64,000 nt of DNA from UBA7396 sp964527685 (GTDB lineage Bacteria > Patescibacteriota > Gracilibacteria > BD1-5 > UBA6164). Positions within the stretch are counted from its first letter, which is position 1. Every line of letters begins with the position of its first letter. A program made the position numbers and the translations under genes. The DNA is taken from positions 124,001-188,000 of the forward strand of contig CAZGOC010000001.1 in the NCBI GenBank assembly GCA_964527685.1, read 5' to 3'. Under the pieces are notes generated by a model that made no database searches, was not told the DNA's origin, and saw only the letters and a list, made by a program, of their open reading frames with translations. Shown in pieces: positions 22,483-33,182 of the stretch.

Positions 22483-23117
22483 TCTTTGTTTATTATAAAT
22501 ATTAAATTTCCTGATAATCTTTTACTATTAATTTTTATAAATTTATTTATAAATGGAATTATTATTCAAAAATAATATTTATTTAAAATATTGAATTTAT
22601 TTGAATAATAATCAATAAAAATATTAGGTATAAATGGATTAATATGACCAGGTAATCATAATTGTTTATCAACAACTTGTCATTTTCAAAATCAATGTAA
22701 AGTATCATTAAATAAAAAATTTATTTTCCCAATTATTGATGTAATATTAGGTGTAGAAACAATTAAAAAACCGTCTTTTTTTAAAATTCTAAAAATTTCA
22801 TCAAATAAAAAAAATTGATTTGGCACATGTTCAATTACATCTAAAAGAAAAATTATATCAAAAGATTCATTTTCAAATAATAATCAATTATTAATATCTT
22901 GTTTATCAAAAATAATATTTGAATTCTTATAATTCTCATCATAATAGTTATCTATTCAATATAGACTTGAATATCATTTTTCTTTTAATTTTAAAAGAAA
23001 TTTAGCATCCCAACATCATATATCTAATATTTTAGATTTCTTTCAATTAGGTAAATCAATTTTATCAATTTTATCAGCAATAAAATCATGAAAACTATTT
23101 CTTATATAATTAGTCAT
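22473..23117 (-). CDS. Class I SAM-dependent methyltransferase
   Basis: 214 residues. Motif I ILDIGCGDAKFLLKLKEKG with the following acidic YGIDNYYDE, and motif IV/post region FDIIFLLDVIEHVPN identify a Rossmann methyltransferase that probably modifies a sugar. The last codons read GAA TGA AGA TAG: UGA is Gly and translation ends at TAG inside the next gene, giving a 10-nt overlap. Confidence 0.87.
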
Positions 23118-23120
23118 AAA

Positions 23121-24176
23121 CTATAAATTAATAAATATTTTTTTTATTTCACTTTTAATATAATCATAATTATATTTTTCTAAAATCATTTTTTGATTTT
23201 CTTTATTTTTAGCAATAAAAGCATTTTTGTTATTAATAAAATACATAATTTTATTAGCTAAATCATTAACAGATTCTAAATCATAATATAAAGCATTATT
23301 TCAAAAAATATTATCAAATGATATTATTCTAGGTAAAATAATTCATAATCACATCAAAGCAGATTCATAAACAGCAAGACAGAATCATTCTTGAGTTGAT
23401 GTATTAATATATAGAGAACTTCACTCAACTTTTTTTGGAATATCATCATGCTTAATGAAACCTAATACTTCTATATTCTCTGATAATCAATATTTATTTA
23501 TCAAATCACTATAAGAATAATTATAATGATTTTCTAGTCTATCTTCTCAAATAACTTTTAATTTGAAATTATAGCCATTATCTTTAACTATTTTCAATGC
23601 TTGTAATAAAAATTCTGGTTGTTTTTTAGGAATCAAATTTCAAAGTGAAATAAAAATATTTTCATTAGAGAAATTTATATCTTTATTATAAAACTCTTCT
23701 GATACAATCAATGGAACTTTTAAAGCTAATCATTTTTTGATTCTATTTAATTCAAAAACTTCCCTATCATTATTAACTCTTATTTTCTTGTAAAAAAAAT
23801 AAAAAAATATAATTATTAGTTTTTTTATAAAATTTGATCAAAAAATAGAATCGTGAGGCATAAAAACAGTTTTCTTTCAAATAATTCAAACTAAAAGTGT
23901 TTTTATTGTTAAGCTATTACTATAAATAATAGCATTTCTATTTTTAAATAAATAAATTAAGTAATTTAAAAATCATTTATAATAAATAACTCTAGTTCAT
24001 TTAACAAAATTTGAATCTTCTTCTATTTTTACTTTTGAATCAATAGCAAAAATCTCACACTCAAATCATTCTTCTTGCATAGCTTCAATAGGAAGCATAT
24101 GATAATTTTGTTTTTTATCAAAACTAAATATTTGTTTATGATATCACCAAATAATCGATATAAATTTTTTTTTCAT
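23121..24176 (-). CDS. GT4-family glycosyltransferase
   Basis: 351 residues, GT-B fold. NIFISLGNLIPKKQPEFLLQAL marks the start of the donor domain and STQEGFCLAVYESALMGLGIILP gives an intact EX7E. It lies 7 nt after the hexapeptide acetyltransferase in the same operon. Confidence 0.88.
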
Positions 24177-24183
24177 TTTATAA

Positions 24184-24729
24184 TTAAATTATTTCTTTTA
24201 TAACTTTAGCTGGGTTTCAAACTGCAACTACTCACTCAGGAATATCTTTCGTTACAACACTTCCAGCTCATATTACACTATTACTTCAAATTGTAACTCA
24301 TTTTAATATTATTGTTCTAGCTCAAACCCAAACGTTATTTCATATAGTTATAGGTAAAGCCTTTCATCAACTTGCTAAGTTATATATTTCTCCTTTTTTA
24401 AAGGAATGATCTCATGATTGTAAAAACACTCAAGGTCAAAACATTACATTATCTCATATAGTTATTTTGCTATTTTCTCAAATTCATGCATTTATACTAC
24501 CAAATTCATTTATAAAAACATTATCTCTTATTTCTATATTTCAAGTAAGTCTGCAGTATTTTCAAATCTGAAAATTATTTCCTATTTTTATCATTTTTGC
24601 ATTTCTTATTTTTGGTATATGCCAAATAATTGATTTAGAAAATAATCTAATATTTACTCATATTAATCTTAAATATAATATTTTATGAAATGTTAGTATT
24701 TTAAATATATTTCAAATAATTTTATCCAT
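24184..24729 (-). CDS. Hexapeptide-repeat O-acetyltransferase
   Basis: 181 residues. Left-handed beta-helix repeats (GNIEIRDNVFIN, IGENSKITIGDNVMFGPGVFLQSGDHSF, ITIGNNVGVGARTIILKGVTIGSNSVIGAGSVVTKDIPEGVVAVGNPAKV) are typical of WcaF/maltose acetyltransferase-like enzymes using acetyl-CoA, with catalytic His in GDHSF. Repeat glycines are almost all TGA. Confidence 0.92.
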
Positions 24730-24730
24730 T

Positions 24731-25387
24731 CTAATATTTTAAATAAGTATCTTTGAATGCTTTTATAAGTAAAAAATAAACTATTTTTTTTATAAAGTTA
24801 TATTTCCTAAACCATCTCCAATAAATATATCAAAATAGAGATTTTTTAGAAACACATTGTATCTCAATTCAATTCCATTTTCTTTTAAAATGAGCTAAAG
24901 AATTAAAATCCAATCATCAATACTGATAATCTACTCAATTAAAATTCAAATATTCAAATCATAAAGATTTCATATATTTTATTCACTCCCAATAAAGTAA
25001 TGTATTTCAAGATAAATTTTTATATTCATCATCACTTGCTATAGTTTCAAGTGCACAAATTTTTGATTTTCAAAGTAAATCTGTTTTTGAAAAAAGTTGA
25101 AATTGTATATAAGAAATAACTTTATTATCATATTTTCAAACTATTATTTTAGTTTTATCAAAATTTCAAAGCTTATAATCCTTTAAAACTGGGAGAAATT
25201 TTTTCTTCATCATTTTTAGATATAAATTATATGCCTCATTAATATCTTCTTCACTTGGATTTATTATTATTTCAACTCAATTTTTAATAGCCTTCCTTAT
25301 ATCTGTTCTTATATTTCAAATCTGGTCCCATAATTCATCTTCTGTTTTTTTTAGATTTATAAGCATTGTAGTATATAAAGTATACAT
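24731..25387 (-). CDS. FemAB/GNAT-like acyltransferase
   Basis: 218 residues. WDQIGNIRTDIRKAIKNGV resembles the FemAB-like start, and ICALETIASDDEYKNLSGNTLLYWEGIKYMKSLGFEYLNFNGVDY is a GNAT-like acyl-CoA core. It could attach an amino acid or acyl group to a lipid-linked sugar. It ends 1 nt before the acetyltransferase start. Confidence 0.65.
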
Positions 25388-25394
25388 TTTATTT

Positions 25395-26489
25395 TTAATT
25401 TATTCAATAAACTTTCCTAACAATTCATTCCCATCATAATTCATTATCAGTAAACTCTCTTCACATTTTTCACATCATAATTACCTCTTCTTTATTTTCA
25501 AGCATAAATATAATACTTTTAGCTAATTTTGCAATATTATTTTTTTCAATAATTAGTCATGTTTTATTATTTTCTACAACTTGAGATAATTCTCAAACAT
25601 TTGTTATTATTACTGGTTTTGAAAATGCATAAGCAACTGGAATAACTCAACTTCAAGTCGCATCTTTATATGGTAAAACTACAAATTCAGATTTTTCAAA
25701 ATATTTATATATATCCTCATCTAATATATCATAATTATTTATTTCTATATTATCTTTAAATTTAATTAAATTTGACTTATATTTATCTAAATCTCATTTT
25801 CAAGCAATAATTAACTTAAAATTATGTATTTTTTCTTTCACTAAATCTAAACTTTCAAGCAATATATCAAGTCATTTATAATCTACTATTCTTCAAAAAA
25901 ATAAAAATGTATTTTTTTGAATTTTTCATCATTTTGAAAAAATATCTTTCAAAAAATTATAATTTCAATGAACTATTGAAAAAACTTTTTTTTCAGAAAT
26001 ATTATATTTTAAAATAACTTCATTTTTTAATTTATTTCAATGAACAAAAATTTTATCTGCAACCCTTCTTAATATGTAATTTACTTTAATTGCAATTTTT
26101 CATAAAAGATTAGTATTTTCTCAACTATGTAAAGTAGGATCATGTTGAGTTACATAAATTTTATATCACAATATTTTAAAAAAAATACCATAAAAAATAT
26201 ACCAAGGATGATTATCTATAAAATGAATTATATCTGGGTTAAACTTAATTATTTTATAAATAAAAATTATGTGATTCCAAAACATTAAAGTATCCAAAAT
26301 AAAGTTTTTTATATCTGGATTAGTTTTTATTTTAATAAATCAAATATCATTATTATACAATTTTTCTTTATAATAATCAGCTATTGCTACTTTTAAATCA
26401 GCATTTTTTGACAATTCATTACAAAATTGTGATGAATAATGAAGCATTCATCATCTAGGAGTTAAATTTAAAACTAAAATTTTTTTCAT
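25395..26489 (-). CDS. GT4-family glycosyltransferase
   Basis: 364 residues. N-terminal MKKILVLNLTPRGGMLHYSSQFCNELSK is the glycine-rich acceptor loop, and FVVLPYKDATGSGVIPVAYAFSKPVIITNVGELSQVVENNKTGLII is the donor site. Its neighbour upstream ends only 1 nt before it starts. Confidence 0.9.
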
Positions 26490-26490
26490 C

Positions 26491-27705
26491 CTACAAATCA
26501 TTATACAAACTAAAATATTTTTTTATATTTTCATCCCAATTAAAATCATTTTTAATAATTTCAAACGAAATTCAAGATATATCTTTATAATTTAATAAAG
26601 CCCTTTTTAATCACTTCTCTAAACTATTTAAACCTCATTTATCAATGATAATTAAATCATCTTTTTGTGAAATCTCACTAGTTCCTCATGCATTTGTTGC
26701 TACAACTATACATTTTGCTAAAAGTCATTCAAGCACTATAGTTGGCAATCATTCTTGAAAGCTTGGATTTACTAGTATATCTATTTTAGGTAAAAACTCT
26801 TTGGCTATATATTCTCTATCTTTAAATCATAAAAATCTTATATTTTTACTATTTCAAGATAATTTTTCTAAAATAACTCTCTCTTCTCCATCTCAAACTA
26901 TTTCAAGAAAGATATTTTTATATTCTTTTTCTAGTTTTAAAAAAGTTTCTATAAGTAAATCAACTCATTTTAGTTTTACAAGTCTTCAAACAAATCATAT
27001 TTTAACCACTTCTTGATTTATTATTTTTTCTCAAGGATGAAAATCTATTCAATTATATATCACTCAAACTTCCCTATTTACAAACTCTTTTTGTATAAAT
27101 TCTTTTACTCAATTACTTATAGCAACTATACTATCACATTTTTTAAAAATCCACTTTCAAATAGTTTTATCATAAAAATATGAGATTTTTGATTTAAATT
27201 TACTTCAAAGTTTTACATAATCACTTCCATGCTCTACATGAACCCATTTTAAATTATGATATTTTGCAAAAATTCATCCTAAAAATGATGACAAAAAAAA
27301 TCTTGTGTGAGTTTGAACAATAATATTATTTTTAGATAATTCCCCCTTAAATCCCCCTCATTGAGGGGGAAGCTTTGAAAAAGCAGTGGGAGTTATTCCT
27401 TTCAAAACTCTCCAAAATACTTTTTTCCAAAACTTTGGAACTGGAAAGTTTGGAATTATATCAAAAGCAGGAAGTAAATATACTATATATCCATCTTTTT
27501 TATATCAAATAATTTCACCCTTGTATTTGATTAAATCATTTTCACTAATTTTATTTATTTCTTGTCAAACATCAAAAACTATATTTATAACATTTCAAAA
27601 ATCATTTTTCACATAATACTTTGAAAATTCCTCTGAAACTGTTTCAAGTCATCATTTATGAGGAGGGAAATATGGGAGAAATTGAATTATATTTATTTCT
27701 TTCAT
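26491..27705 (-). CDS. GT4-family glycosyltransferase with a repeat-derived insert
   Basis: 404 residues. QFLPYFPPHKGGLETVSEEFSKYY, VHVEHGSDYVKL, VKIGFVGRLVKLKGVDLLIETFLKLEKEY and NPSFQEGLPTIVLEGLLAKCIVVATNAGG form a complete GT4 enzyme with EX7E. Near residues 108-122 it carries LPPQGGGFKGELS, encoded by a G/C-rich palindrome (27341-27393) unlike its surroundings. It is the first gene of the glycan cluster. Confidence 0.9.
27341..27393. repeat. Palindromic repeat element inserted in a glycosyltransferase gene
   Basis: CCCCCTCA (27353-27360) and TGAGGGGG (27362-27369) form an 8-bp palindrome, flanked by another CCCCC run and by AGCTTTGAAAAAGC. This is the only long G/C-rich block nearby and is translated in frame as a low-complexity Pro/Gly segment. 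Confidence 0.65.
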
Positions 27706-27735
27706 AACTATTTTATTTTTTTATAAATATCTTAT

Positions 27736-27981
27736 CTATTTTCAAGCTTCAAAAAATGAAATTATTAACTTATCATCAAGTATCTCATATAAAAATCTAT
27801 AATCTCAAATCCTTAATCTATAAGAACTAGGAAGTTAAATAATAACTTTAATATCTAAATTATTTTCATATGGGTCTAGTGATAAAATGGTTATGGATTT
27901 TTCAAATTTTTCTATAATATCTTGTCATTTATGGTTAATCAAAAATTTTTGTACTGATTTTTCTAAAATTATTTTATACAT
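27736..27981 (-). pseudogene. Broken RelE/ParE-type toxin gene
   Basis: The frame reads MYKIILEKSVQKFLINHKGQDIIEKFEKSITILS...NLDIKVII, then a TAA stop (27835-27837), then LPSSYRLRIGDYRFLYEILDDKLIISFFEAGK up to TAG. The second part is the conserved RelE core (YRLRIGDYR.LYEI). The nonsense codon removes the active half. Its start overlaps the antitoxin stop as TAATG. Confidence 0.8.
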
Positions 27982-28252
27982 TATTTAAGTGATGATAAGA
28001 AACTAAATGCTTCAACTCACTCTTTTCAATGAGAACTATTTTTATAAGATTCTATATCTTCTATCATAGCTTTTTCTTGTTTAAAAGACACTTTTTTTAA
28101 TGCATTATATTCATCAATACTTAAAAATACTCAAATTGGTTTATTTTGAGATAAAACTATTTTTTTCACACCTTTGATAAATCTTTTACTACTTTTGAAG
28201 TATTGTCTCTAAGTTCAGATATAGAAATAAAATTATCTATTAAAATAGTCAT
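27981..28252 (-). pseudogene. Frameshifted Phd/YefM-type antitoxin gene
   Basis: Begins MTILIDNFISISELRDNTSKVVKDLSK, a Phd/YefM start. Around 28165-28185 the frame shifts (the original frame hits TAG), and the homologous continuation VKKIVLSQNKPIGVFLSIDEYNALK runs in another frame to TAA at 27981. The span is not a multiple of three, consistent with a one-base loss or gain. Confidence 0.8.
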
Positions 28253-28287
28253 AACTTAAGTAAAATTATATAATAAATTTAAGTAAT

Positions 28288-28315
28288 ATTATAGGTATTT
28301 TTACCTAGATTTCAA
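28288..28315 (-). promoter_or_regulatory. Toxin-antitoxin promoter with operator palindrome
   Basis: Minus-strand TTGAAA (28310-28315), a 16-bp spacer and perfect TATAAT (28288-28293). The spacer holds the palindrome AGGTA-N4-TACCT (28293-28306), a good place for an autoregulating antitoxin to bind. Confidence 0.6.
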
Positions 28316-28335
28316 GTTTTTTTCATAATAAATCT

Positions 28336-29577
28336 TTATAAAATATCAACTAAATTCATAATATTTATATGTCTAATTCCGTTGCTTATTCAAAAATCAA
28401 TATCATCCATAGAAACAATATATTTTTCCCAATTATCTTTTATTTCTTCTAATGCAGAATATTCCCTCTCCATAGTTTCCTCATTTCCCAGTAAATAAGA
28501 AACTTGAAAATATTTAGTAATTGAGTTTTTTGTAGCTATAAAATCAACTTCTTTTCCTGATGAAAGCCTTCAAATCTTTACATCATATCAATTTCTTTTT
28601 AACTCTAAAAAAACATAATTTTCAAGAAGTTTTCAAATATCTCTTTTAAAATCAAATCAAACTAAACTATTTCTAAGTCATAAATCTCAAGCATAATATT
28701 TGTTATAAATTTCAAAATATTTTTTTGTATCTGGATTTACAGAATAAACTTTATTTAATAAAAATGTATTTTCTCCATAATGTAAAAAGTTTAAAACCGT
28801 ATCATTTCAAATTCTAATATTTTGTGATTTTAAATAATCCTTTATCTTTTTCCCACTTATTATATTTCAAATATTACTCAAAGTATATTTATACAAATCT
28901 TTAAAAAAATTGATGTTTTTTATATTATTATATAAAATTATATCTTTTAATACTATCGTAGAATAAACACTATTTAAATAACTAAAAATCACCTCATCTG
29001 AATAATGCATCTTAAAAATAGCAGGAAGTCCTCAATATCTCAAATATTCTAAAAAATTTTGTTTATTTTCTAAATCATTTTTAAATTCACAAAATTCTTT
29101 AAAAGATAATGGGTAAATATAAAAATCTATATATCTTCAAGTGATATAAGTAGATAATTCACTTGATAATAGAAAACTATTACTTCAAGTTATAAATATT
29201 TCTACATTTTCTCCATAAGTTGCTAAATAGCCATTTATAAATTTTTCCCATCAAACTATATCTTGTACTTCATCTATTCATATAAATATCTTTCAAACAG
29301 ATGTAGTTTTTAAAAATTTATTAAATTCATCTTTTAAATCATCATAATTTTTTATATGATCATAAATAGGTAATTCTTTATTTATATAGAAAAAATTTTC
29401 TTTTTTTATTATTTTTGAGTTATATAAATATTTAATAATTGATTTTAAAATACTACTTTTTCAAACTCTCCTTTGTCATATTAGTACTTTTATAATAGGA
29501 GAATTTAAGTATTTTATAATATTTGAAATATAAAAATTTCTATCTATTATTTCTTCTTTTAATATTTCCTGTATCAT
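28336..29577 (-). CDS. AAA ATPase with DUF4143 C-terminal domain
   Basis: 413 residues. N-terminal AAA domain with Walker A GQRRVGKSSILKSI, Walker B IFIGIDEVQDI and sensor-like FITGSNSFLLSSEL; the C-terminal DUF4143 part carries LLENYVFLELKRNGYDVKIGRLSSGKEVDFIATK, which looks like a restriction-endonuclease-fold motif. The biological role of this widespread family is not known. The gene is preceded by, and itself contains, copies of CAGGAAATAT. Confidence 0.88.
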
Positions 29578-29625
29578 GAAAAGATTTTATTAAAAACTAA
29601 AATATTTCCTGTAATCAGGAAATAT
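29562..29625. promoter_or_regulatory. Probable operator sites of the DUF4143 ATPase gene
   Basis: A perfect palindrome ATATTTCCTG-TAAT-CAGGAAATAT lies at 29602-29625, 25 nt before the start codon. A third half-site occupies codons 3-6 of the gene (29562-29571). The palindrome followed by a T-rich stretch could alternatively terminate rlmE. Confidence 0.5.
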
Positions 29626-29655
29626 AATATCATATTTTTAAAATAAATCAAATTT

Positions 29656-30336
29656 TTATTTCTTCCCTAAACAAACTACATATTCTTCATGAGAACTATC
29701 ACGACAAGCAAGTGGTTTATAGGTTTTTAAGTCATTAAATCTTTTTTTTACCTCCATAACTAATTCATTAAAATCTTCTCATTTAAAGACTTTTAAAATC
29801 ATATTTCATCAAGTTTTTAGATATTTTTCACTAAATTTACATATCTCAATATTTAACTCAACAGAAGCATATTGATCTACATCAAATCTTCAAGTTGTAT
29901 TTGGGGCTATATCTGAAGTAATTACATCAAAAATATGTCATTTGGGCAATATTTTTTCAAGCTCTAAATCAAGTTTTTCATAATCAAAGATACTACAATT
30001 TATAGTTTTTACATTGTTATATCATAAAGGAACAATATCTTTTATATCAACTCAAACTATTAAATTATCATTGGCAACTATTTTTTTTATAGCTTGTAAA
30101 AAACTCCCAGGAGCAGCTCATATATCAATAACTGAATAATCTTTTTTTATCAAATCAAACCTATCTTGCAATTCAAGCAATTTATAAACAGATCTTGCTC
30201 TATATCAATCTTTTTTTGCTTTAAAAAAATATTCATCTTGTATCACAAAATTTCATCTTTGAACTTTTTTCTTTCTATGAAATCAAGTTTTTTGGATTTT
30301 CATTGAAGGTCATTTTTTTACTTTTTTACTTTTCAT
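29656..30336 (-). CDS. rlmE: 23S rRNA 2'-O-methyltransferase RlmE (FtsJ family)
   Basis: 226 residues. The FtsJ catalytic tetrad is visible in order: DGYRARSVYKLLELQ (K), SVIDIGAAPGSFLQAI, DVITSDIAPNTTG (D), NMILKVFKGEDF (K) and SSHEEYVVC (E). It methylates U2552 of the 23S A-loop late in 50S assembly. The first 30 residues are a basic extension. It starts 11 nt inside the end of the carboxypeptidase gene. Confidence 0.93.
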
Positions 30337-31057
30337 TTTCTGCCTTATAAAATAATTCTGTTAAAGTTATATTATCATCTTGCAATATTTTTGCAAGTTT
30401 TAATCATACATATCTAAAATGCCATGGTTCTTTTTCATATAAATCAATACTTTTTCATTTTCTATATGAATTTGTAAATCAATATTTATAAGCATTTTTC
30501 ATCATCCAATTATAATATAATTTATAATTTTTATTTGATAAATAAGTTTTATCATTACTTGCTTCAAACATATCAAAAGCAAGTCAAGTTTGGTGTTCTG
30601 AATATCAGGCTTTAGCACAAAACAAATCACTACATCCATTTTTTTTAATTCAAACTTGATACTCATAACTTCTATATGCTGAAATAATTTTTAACTTAGT
30701 TTTAAACTCTAAATAAAAATCACTAGCTAAATTATTTAGATTTTCTAAAGCTTCTTTTCTTAATTTTTGATTTCATTTTGAATCAGAAATAAATTCTCAA
30801 GTTATTTTTTCTAAATCATTTGGAATATATTTTAAATCATTAAAAGAGTTATTTGGAGAGACAAATTTTGTAATTGAATCATCTTTATTAAAATCAAAAA
30901 CCTCTTTTATTTTTTGTTTGATAATTTTTTGTTTAACAATCTTTGTTTCAACACTAGCAGGTTTTTTTATTAAAATAGGTTTAGAATAAGGAGAAAAAGC
31001 AATAAAACTATAACAAATAATTATTATAAATATAAAAAATATTGTGTAGTATTTCAT
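30326..31057 (-). CDS. VanY-type D-alanyl-D-alanine carboxypeptidase (M15B)
   Basis: 243 residues with an N-terminal membrane anchor (residues 5-22, FFIFIIIICYSFIAFS). SAYRSYEYQ, the zinc site SEHQTGLAFDMFEA (H and D) and KEPWHFRYVG (catalytic Glu and zinc His) are diagnostic of M15B peptidases that trim the terminal D-Ala of peptidoglycan stems. Its end overlaps rlmE by 11 nt. Confidence 0.92.
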
Positions 31058-31132
31058 AAAATTTGAAAATAATATTATCTTTTATATAATACAAAAAATA
31101 ATATTATTTTCAATAAAAAACTAAATTAAAAA

Positions 31133-32086
31133 ATGATAATTGATTTTTACACAACAATAATTGATAATTATTGAGATGCTTGATTTTCTTTTAATTTAGC
31201 TCAATCTTTATTAAAAGAAAATAAAAATCTAGAAATTAGATATTTTATAGATGATGAAAAATTATTTTTAAATTTAATTTGAGAAAAAAAAATAAAAAAT
31301 CTAGAATTATTTAATTTAAAAGATATAAAAAACTATACTCCATCAAATAATATATTTAATTTTTTTGATAGAAAAATAGACTTTGATTTTTTACATAGAT
31401 TTGATTTTGAGATAAATTTAATAAATTTTTCATACTTTTCACTAGATAAAAACATAAAAAATATTCACAATACTTTTTATGTTTCAAAAAATCTAAAAAT
31501 AACTCATTTTATCCCTTCATTACTTTTAAGTTGATGATGAGTTATAATAAATAATAAAAAAAATATCTCTAAACTAGATTTTTTTAAAGATAAAAATAGT
31601 GATTTTTATAATAAAACTTGGGTTTCTGTTTTTTGTTATAAAAAAACTTTTAATGAAATAAAAAATGAATTTAAAAAATACTCCAACACTATTTTTTTTA
31701 TATTTGATAATAAATTCTCTTGAGAAAATATAGTAAATATGCCTTTTTTAACTATGGATAACTATCTTGATTTTATATCTGTTTGTGATAAAAATATAGT
31801 TAGATGAGAAAATAGTTTAGTTTGAGCTTTAGTTTCAAACACTCCTTTTTTATGGGATATTTATAAAGAAAATAACAATGCTCATATTCATAAACTAGAT
31901 GATTTTGATTATTTTTTAAATTCAAAATCAAGTGGTTTTTCTAATTATACAAATATATTAAAAAAATTTAATATTTGAGATAAAAAATCATCTTTAAATA
32001 GTTTTTTAAATTTAAAAATCCCTAAAAATAGCTTCAAAAACTTAATTGAAAATAATTTAGTAAATAATATTAAAAAATATATTTAA
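31133..32086 (+). CDS. earP: EF-P arginine rhamnosyltransferase EarP
   Basis: 317 residues. N-terminal MIIDFYTTIIDNYGDAGFSFNLAQSL aligns with EarP, including the two aspartates needed for catalysis (D11, D15). The C-terminal dTDP-rhamnose site reads RGENSLVGALVSNTPFLWDIYKENNNAHIHKL; the usual RGEDS has D replaced by N. EarP is a GT-B inverting enzyme that rhamnosylates the tip arginine of elongation factor P to relieve polyproline stalling. No efp gene or rhamnose pathway lies in the window. Confidence 0.9.
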
Positions 32087-32090
32087 TTTT

Positions 32091-32119
32091 TTGCAATATA
32101 ATAATTTATATGTTAATAT
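32091..32119 (+). promoter_or_regulatory. Promoter of the surface protein gene
   Basis: TTGCAA (32091-32096), 17-bp spacer, TAATAT (32114-32119), 32 nt before the start codon. Confidence 0.55.
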
Positions 32120-32150
32120 ATGATTACATTTATTTATTTAATTAATTTTT

Positions 32151-33110
32151 ATGATTAATACAAAAAAAATCCTTTGTGTTATGGCATTATCAGTTATATC
32201 ATTAACTACATTTGCTGAAACACCAGTAACTACAAGTGCTTCTCTTAGTTGAAACACTATGTCTTGAACTACAACAAATAATGAAGTTCAAACAGTATCT
32301 TATCTAATAAATAGTGTAAAAACTATTGATGAAACAACTCTAACAGTAGATTTTGATAAAGAACTTCCTAGAGTTTCTTGAGATTCTATATCTAAAGTTT
32401 TAGAAGATATGGGAACTATCACTACTACAAAAGATGAAAAAGATGAAAAAAAATTATCTTTAACACTAGAAACTCCTTTAACAAATCTTGAATCATATAG
32501 TTTAATTTCTATTGCTGAAGATTTTGATGCAAGTGCTGATTTTACATATACTGAAGGGCAAAATGAAGTAAAACTTCAAAATAATTCTAAAATTGATAAA
32601 GTGGTTTTTGTATCTAAAACAAATATAGAATTATATCTAACTTCAAAATCAGAATCTTTAAAAAATGACTTTAAACTTTATAAAGAAATTTCTTCAGAAT
32701 CAATGTTTTCTGATGGAGTAAATTTAAATATTTCTTTTAAAAAACCTCTTGCTTCAAGTAAAAGTTATATATTAACTCTTGAATTAAAAGATGACAGTTG
32801 AAAAGATTTAGAAGTTGAAAATTCTTTATTTGATTTTACAACTAGTGAATTTAACTCTGCACCAGTAGAAACCCCTATAGATCCAACTAATTTAGAAAAT
32901 GTATTAACAAATATGACTAATTCTTGAATGGTTGAAAATACTGCAAACCTAACTTCTTCTTGAGAATTAACATCTACTTGAAATATTGAAGCAATTGCTT
33001 TAGATGCTAAAAAAACACCAGAAACTTGAACTAAAACAAATCTATTAATTCTTGCTACACTTATAATTAGTGGTTTAATTTTAGTTAGAAAAAAAAGTTT
33101 GAAAATATAA
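32151..33110 (+). CDS. Secreted surface protein with sorting-like C-terminus
   Basis: 319 residues. Signal peptide at 1-20 (KKILCVMALSVISLTTFA), a beta-rich Ig/SbsA-like repeat region starting with SVKTIDETTLTVDFDKELP, and a C-terminal TPETG (289-293) followed by a hydrophobic helix LLILATLIISGLILV and the basic tail RKKSLKI. This is the layout of a sortase substrate, with T instead of L at the first position; plain membrane anchoring is the alternative. Followed by a terminator, so monocistronic. Confidence 0.75.
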
Positions 33111-33130
33111 TTTTTTAAGCTAAAATACTT

Positions 33131-33162
33131 AAAAGTAATAATTTTTATTATTACTTTTTTTA
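33131..33162 (+). terminator. Terminator after the surface protein
   Basis: AAAAGTAATAAT / ATTATTACTTTT hairpin followed by a T run, 21 nt after the stop codon and 21 nt before pilT. Confidence 0.75.
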
Positions 33163-33182
33163 AAAAAATAATAATAAAAATT

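Noticed and set aside
24731..25387. Acetyl-CoA-dependent ribosomal acetyltransferase
   Set aside because: Context is a glycan operon, and the start resembles FemAB-like proteins more than RimI.
27341..27393. rho-independent terminator on the basis of the GGGGG/CCCCC palindrome
   Set aside because: It lies inside an intact glycosyltransferase frame and lacks a T run.
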